Part shown: piece by piece, positions 5,466 through 6,075 of the stretch
How the letters are laid out: every line of letters begins with the position of its first letter
Position numbering within the stretch: the first letter of the stretch is position 1
Source of the DNA: Chloroflexota bacterium
GTDB taxonomy: Bacteria > Chloroflexota > Dehalococcoidia > Lucifugimonadales > JADFKI01
Direction: 5' to 3'
DNA: 6,075 nt
Assembly: GCA_009838595.1 (NCBI GenBank)
Contig: VXRI01000044.1
Coordinates: 1 to 6,075, forward strand
The notes under the pieces: generated by a model
The model's database searches: none
What the model was told of the DNA's origin: nothing
The model's input: only the letters and a program-made list of their open reading frames with translations
Position numbers and translations under genes: made by a program

Positions 5466-5570
5466 GTGACATTCCCGTGAAAATGGAAACCGGGAACCTC
5501 ACGATGTAGCCATTTTATCCCATTGACACCGTTTGCAAGCACTGGATTCCTGCTTTCGCAGGAATGACGG
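5466..5570. repeat. Outward-facing pair of REP-like hairpin units (pair 2)
   Basis: The right unit (5542-5570) is clear: CTGG, then a perfect 8 bp stem ATTCCTGC/GCAGGAAT (5546-5553 with 5558-5565) around a TTTC loop, then GACGG. It has the same loop and nearly the same stem as the right unit of pair 1. The left unit is degenerate: GTGA, CATTCCCG, a 13 nt loop, CGGGAA, TCAC (5466-5502), with stems TTCCCG/CGGGAA and GTGA/TCAC. It faces the opposite way to the right unit, as in pair 1. The pair lies just beyond the 3' end of pdxT and could act as an mRNA-stabilising structure there; no T-run follows, so it is not a typical intrinsic terminator. Confidence 0.65.
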
Positions 5571-5597
5571 GATGTAATTGCGAAATATCAACAGAAC

Positions 5598-6075
5598 CTA
5601 ACCTTGCTGCTCGACCATGCGGGCGAATAGCTCGTGAATGCGCGAATCGTCAGTCAGTTCGGGATGAAATGAGGTCGCGAGCATCCCGCCCTGGCGCACC
5701 GCTATGGGACGCCCGTCATCAAGAGCTGCCAGCACCTTAACCGACTCGCCCACGCTGTTCACCACCGGCGCTCGTATGAAAACGCAATGAAACGGCGCTC
5801 CTTCGATTTCCTCGAACTCGATGTCAGCCTCGAAGCTATCCACCTGGCGGCCAAAGGCATTGCGGCTAACTTCTATATCCATTAGGCGCAGCGGCTCGGG
5901 ACGTCTGTCCGTCAGCCTGTCCGCAACAACGATCATCCCCGCGCAGGTACCCCAGATTGCCATGCCCTCACGCGACCTCTGTCGCAGCGAGTCACGAAAG
6001 CCGTACATGTCAATTAGCTGCACAATTGTCGTGCTCTCGCCGCCGGGAATAATCAGCCCGTCAATCCCGTCAAGT
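5598..6075 (-). CDS. pdxT: Pyridoxal 5'-phosphate synthase glutaminase subunit PdxT, N-terminus cut by window edge
   Basis: Hydrolyses glutamine and channels ammonia to PdxS in ribose-phosphate-dependent PLP synthesis; a class I glutamine amidotransferase that works in a PdxS-PdxT complex in the cytosol. 158 codons are visible and the frame is open to the right edge, so about 35-40 N-terminal residues are missing compared with B. subtilis PdxT (196 residues). Visible signatures are IIPGGESTTI near the edge, the nucleophile Cys in WGTCAGM (codon 5943-5945), the family hallmark FGRQVDSFEAD, FIRAP, and the His-Glu pair in SFHPELTDD. All three triad residues are present. GTG at 6021-6023 is an internal Val, not the start, since PGGES lies upstream in frame. 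pdxS is not in the window; it may lie beyond the edge. Confidence 0.96.
   Translation of the reverse strand, partial: LDGIDGLIIPGGESTTIVQLIDMYGFRDSLRQRSREGMAIWGTCAGMIVVADRLTDRRPEPLRLMDIEVSRNAFGRQVDSFEADIEFEEIEGAPFHCVFIRAPVVNSVGESVKVLAALDDGRPIAVRQGGMLATSFHPELTDDSRIHELFARMVEQQG

Larger units (their letters stand above)
5233..5597. other. Intergenic region between pdxT and the R3H operon
   Basis: This 365 bp stretch holds, on the minus strand, the ribosome binding site and candidate promoter of the R3H/tmk/PPOX operon and a short dyad (5341-5352). It also holds small inverted repeats (TCTCC/GGAGA at 5359-5373, GCGTT/AACGC at 5423-5436) and a REP-like pair (5466-5570) next to the end of pdxT. 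I see no plausible gene in either strand. Confidence 0.75.

Noticed and set aside
5546..5565. Intrinsic terminator for pdxT
   Set aside because: The hairpin is perfect but is not followed by a T-run on the minus strand, and the same structure recurs at 735-754 in another context, so it is annotated as a REP unit.

Overview
The window looks like ordinary chromosomal DNA from a GC-rich bacterium (roughly 58% GC by eye). Gene content and protein flavour are compatible with an uncultured Chloroflexota lineage of the SAR202/Dehalococcoidia type: an R3H-tailed SpoIIIAA/Ycf45-like ATPase next to thymidylate kinase, a probable F420-dependent small flavoprotein-fold enzyme, a tandem GNAT protein, and PdxT. 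That assignment is inference; no rRNA or other phylogenetic marker is present. There is no tRNA, rRNA, CRISPR array or transposase gene.

Layout, left to right. (1) A tandem-GNAT acetyltransferase on the minus strand runs off the left edge. (2) A 359 bp intergenic stretch (525-883) carries two kinds of dispersed repeat and a candidate promoter. (3) Two plus-strand genes follow, 35 bp apart and probably co-transcribed: a PIG-L/LmbE zinc deacetylase (884-1585) and a CpsB/YwqE-type PHP-fold tyrosine phosphatase (1621-2394). (4) Converging on them is a minus-strand operon read from right to left: TTG-started R3H/AAA ATPase (5232-3631), thymidylate kinase (3625-2873) and a PPOX/F420-type oxidoreductase (2837-2433). 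(5) A 365 bp intergenic stretch (5233-5597) holds the operon's likely promoter, a short dyad and a second repeat pair. (6) PdxT, the glutaminase subunit of PLP synthase, is on the minus strand and lacks only its N-terminus at the right edge.

The named genes serve separate housekeeping functions: dTTP synthesis (tmk), vitamin B6 (pdxT), small-molecule redox (PPOX), N-deacetylation (PIG-L), and probable nucleic-acid-associated ATPase activity (R3H). They do not form one pathway, and I see no defence, mobile or biosynthetic system. The least explained signals are in non-coding DNA. Two outward-facing pairs of REP-like hairpin units lie in the two large intergenic regions, and three copies of an ACAGGAT-type short repeat lie in gene junctions, one of them supplying the likely ribosome binding site of the PPOX gene. 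Within proteins, the main oddity is a thymidylate kinase with two internal expansions.
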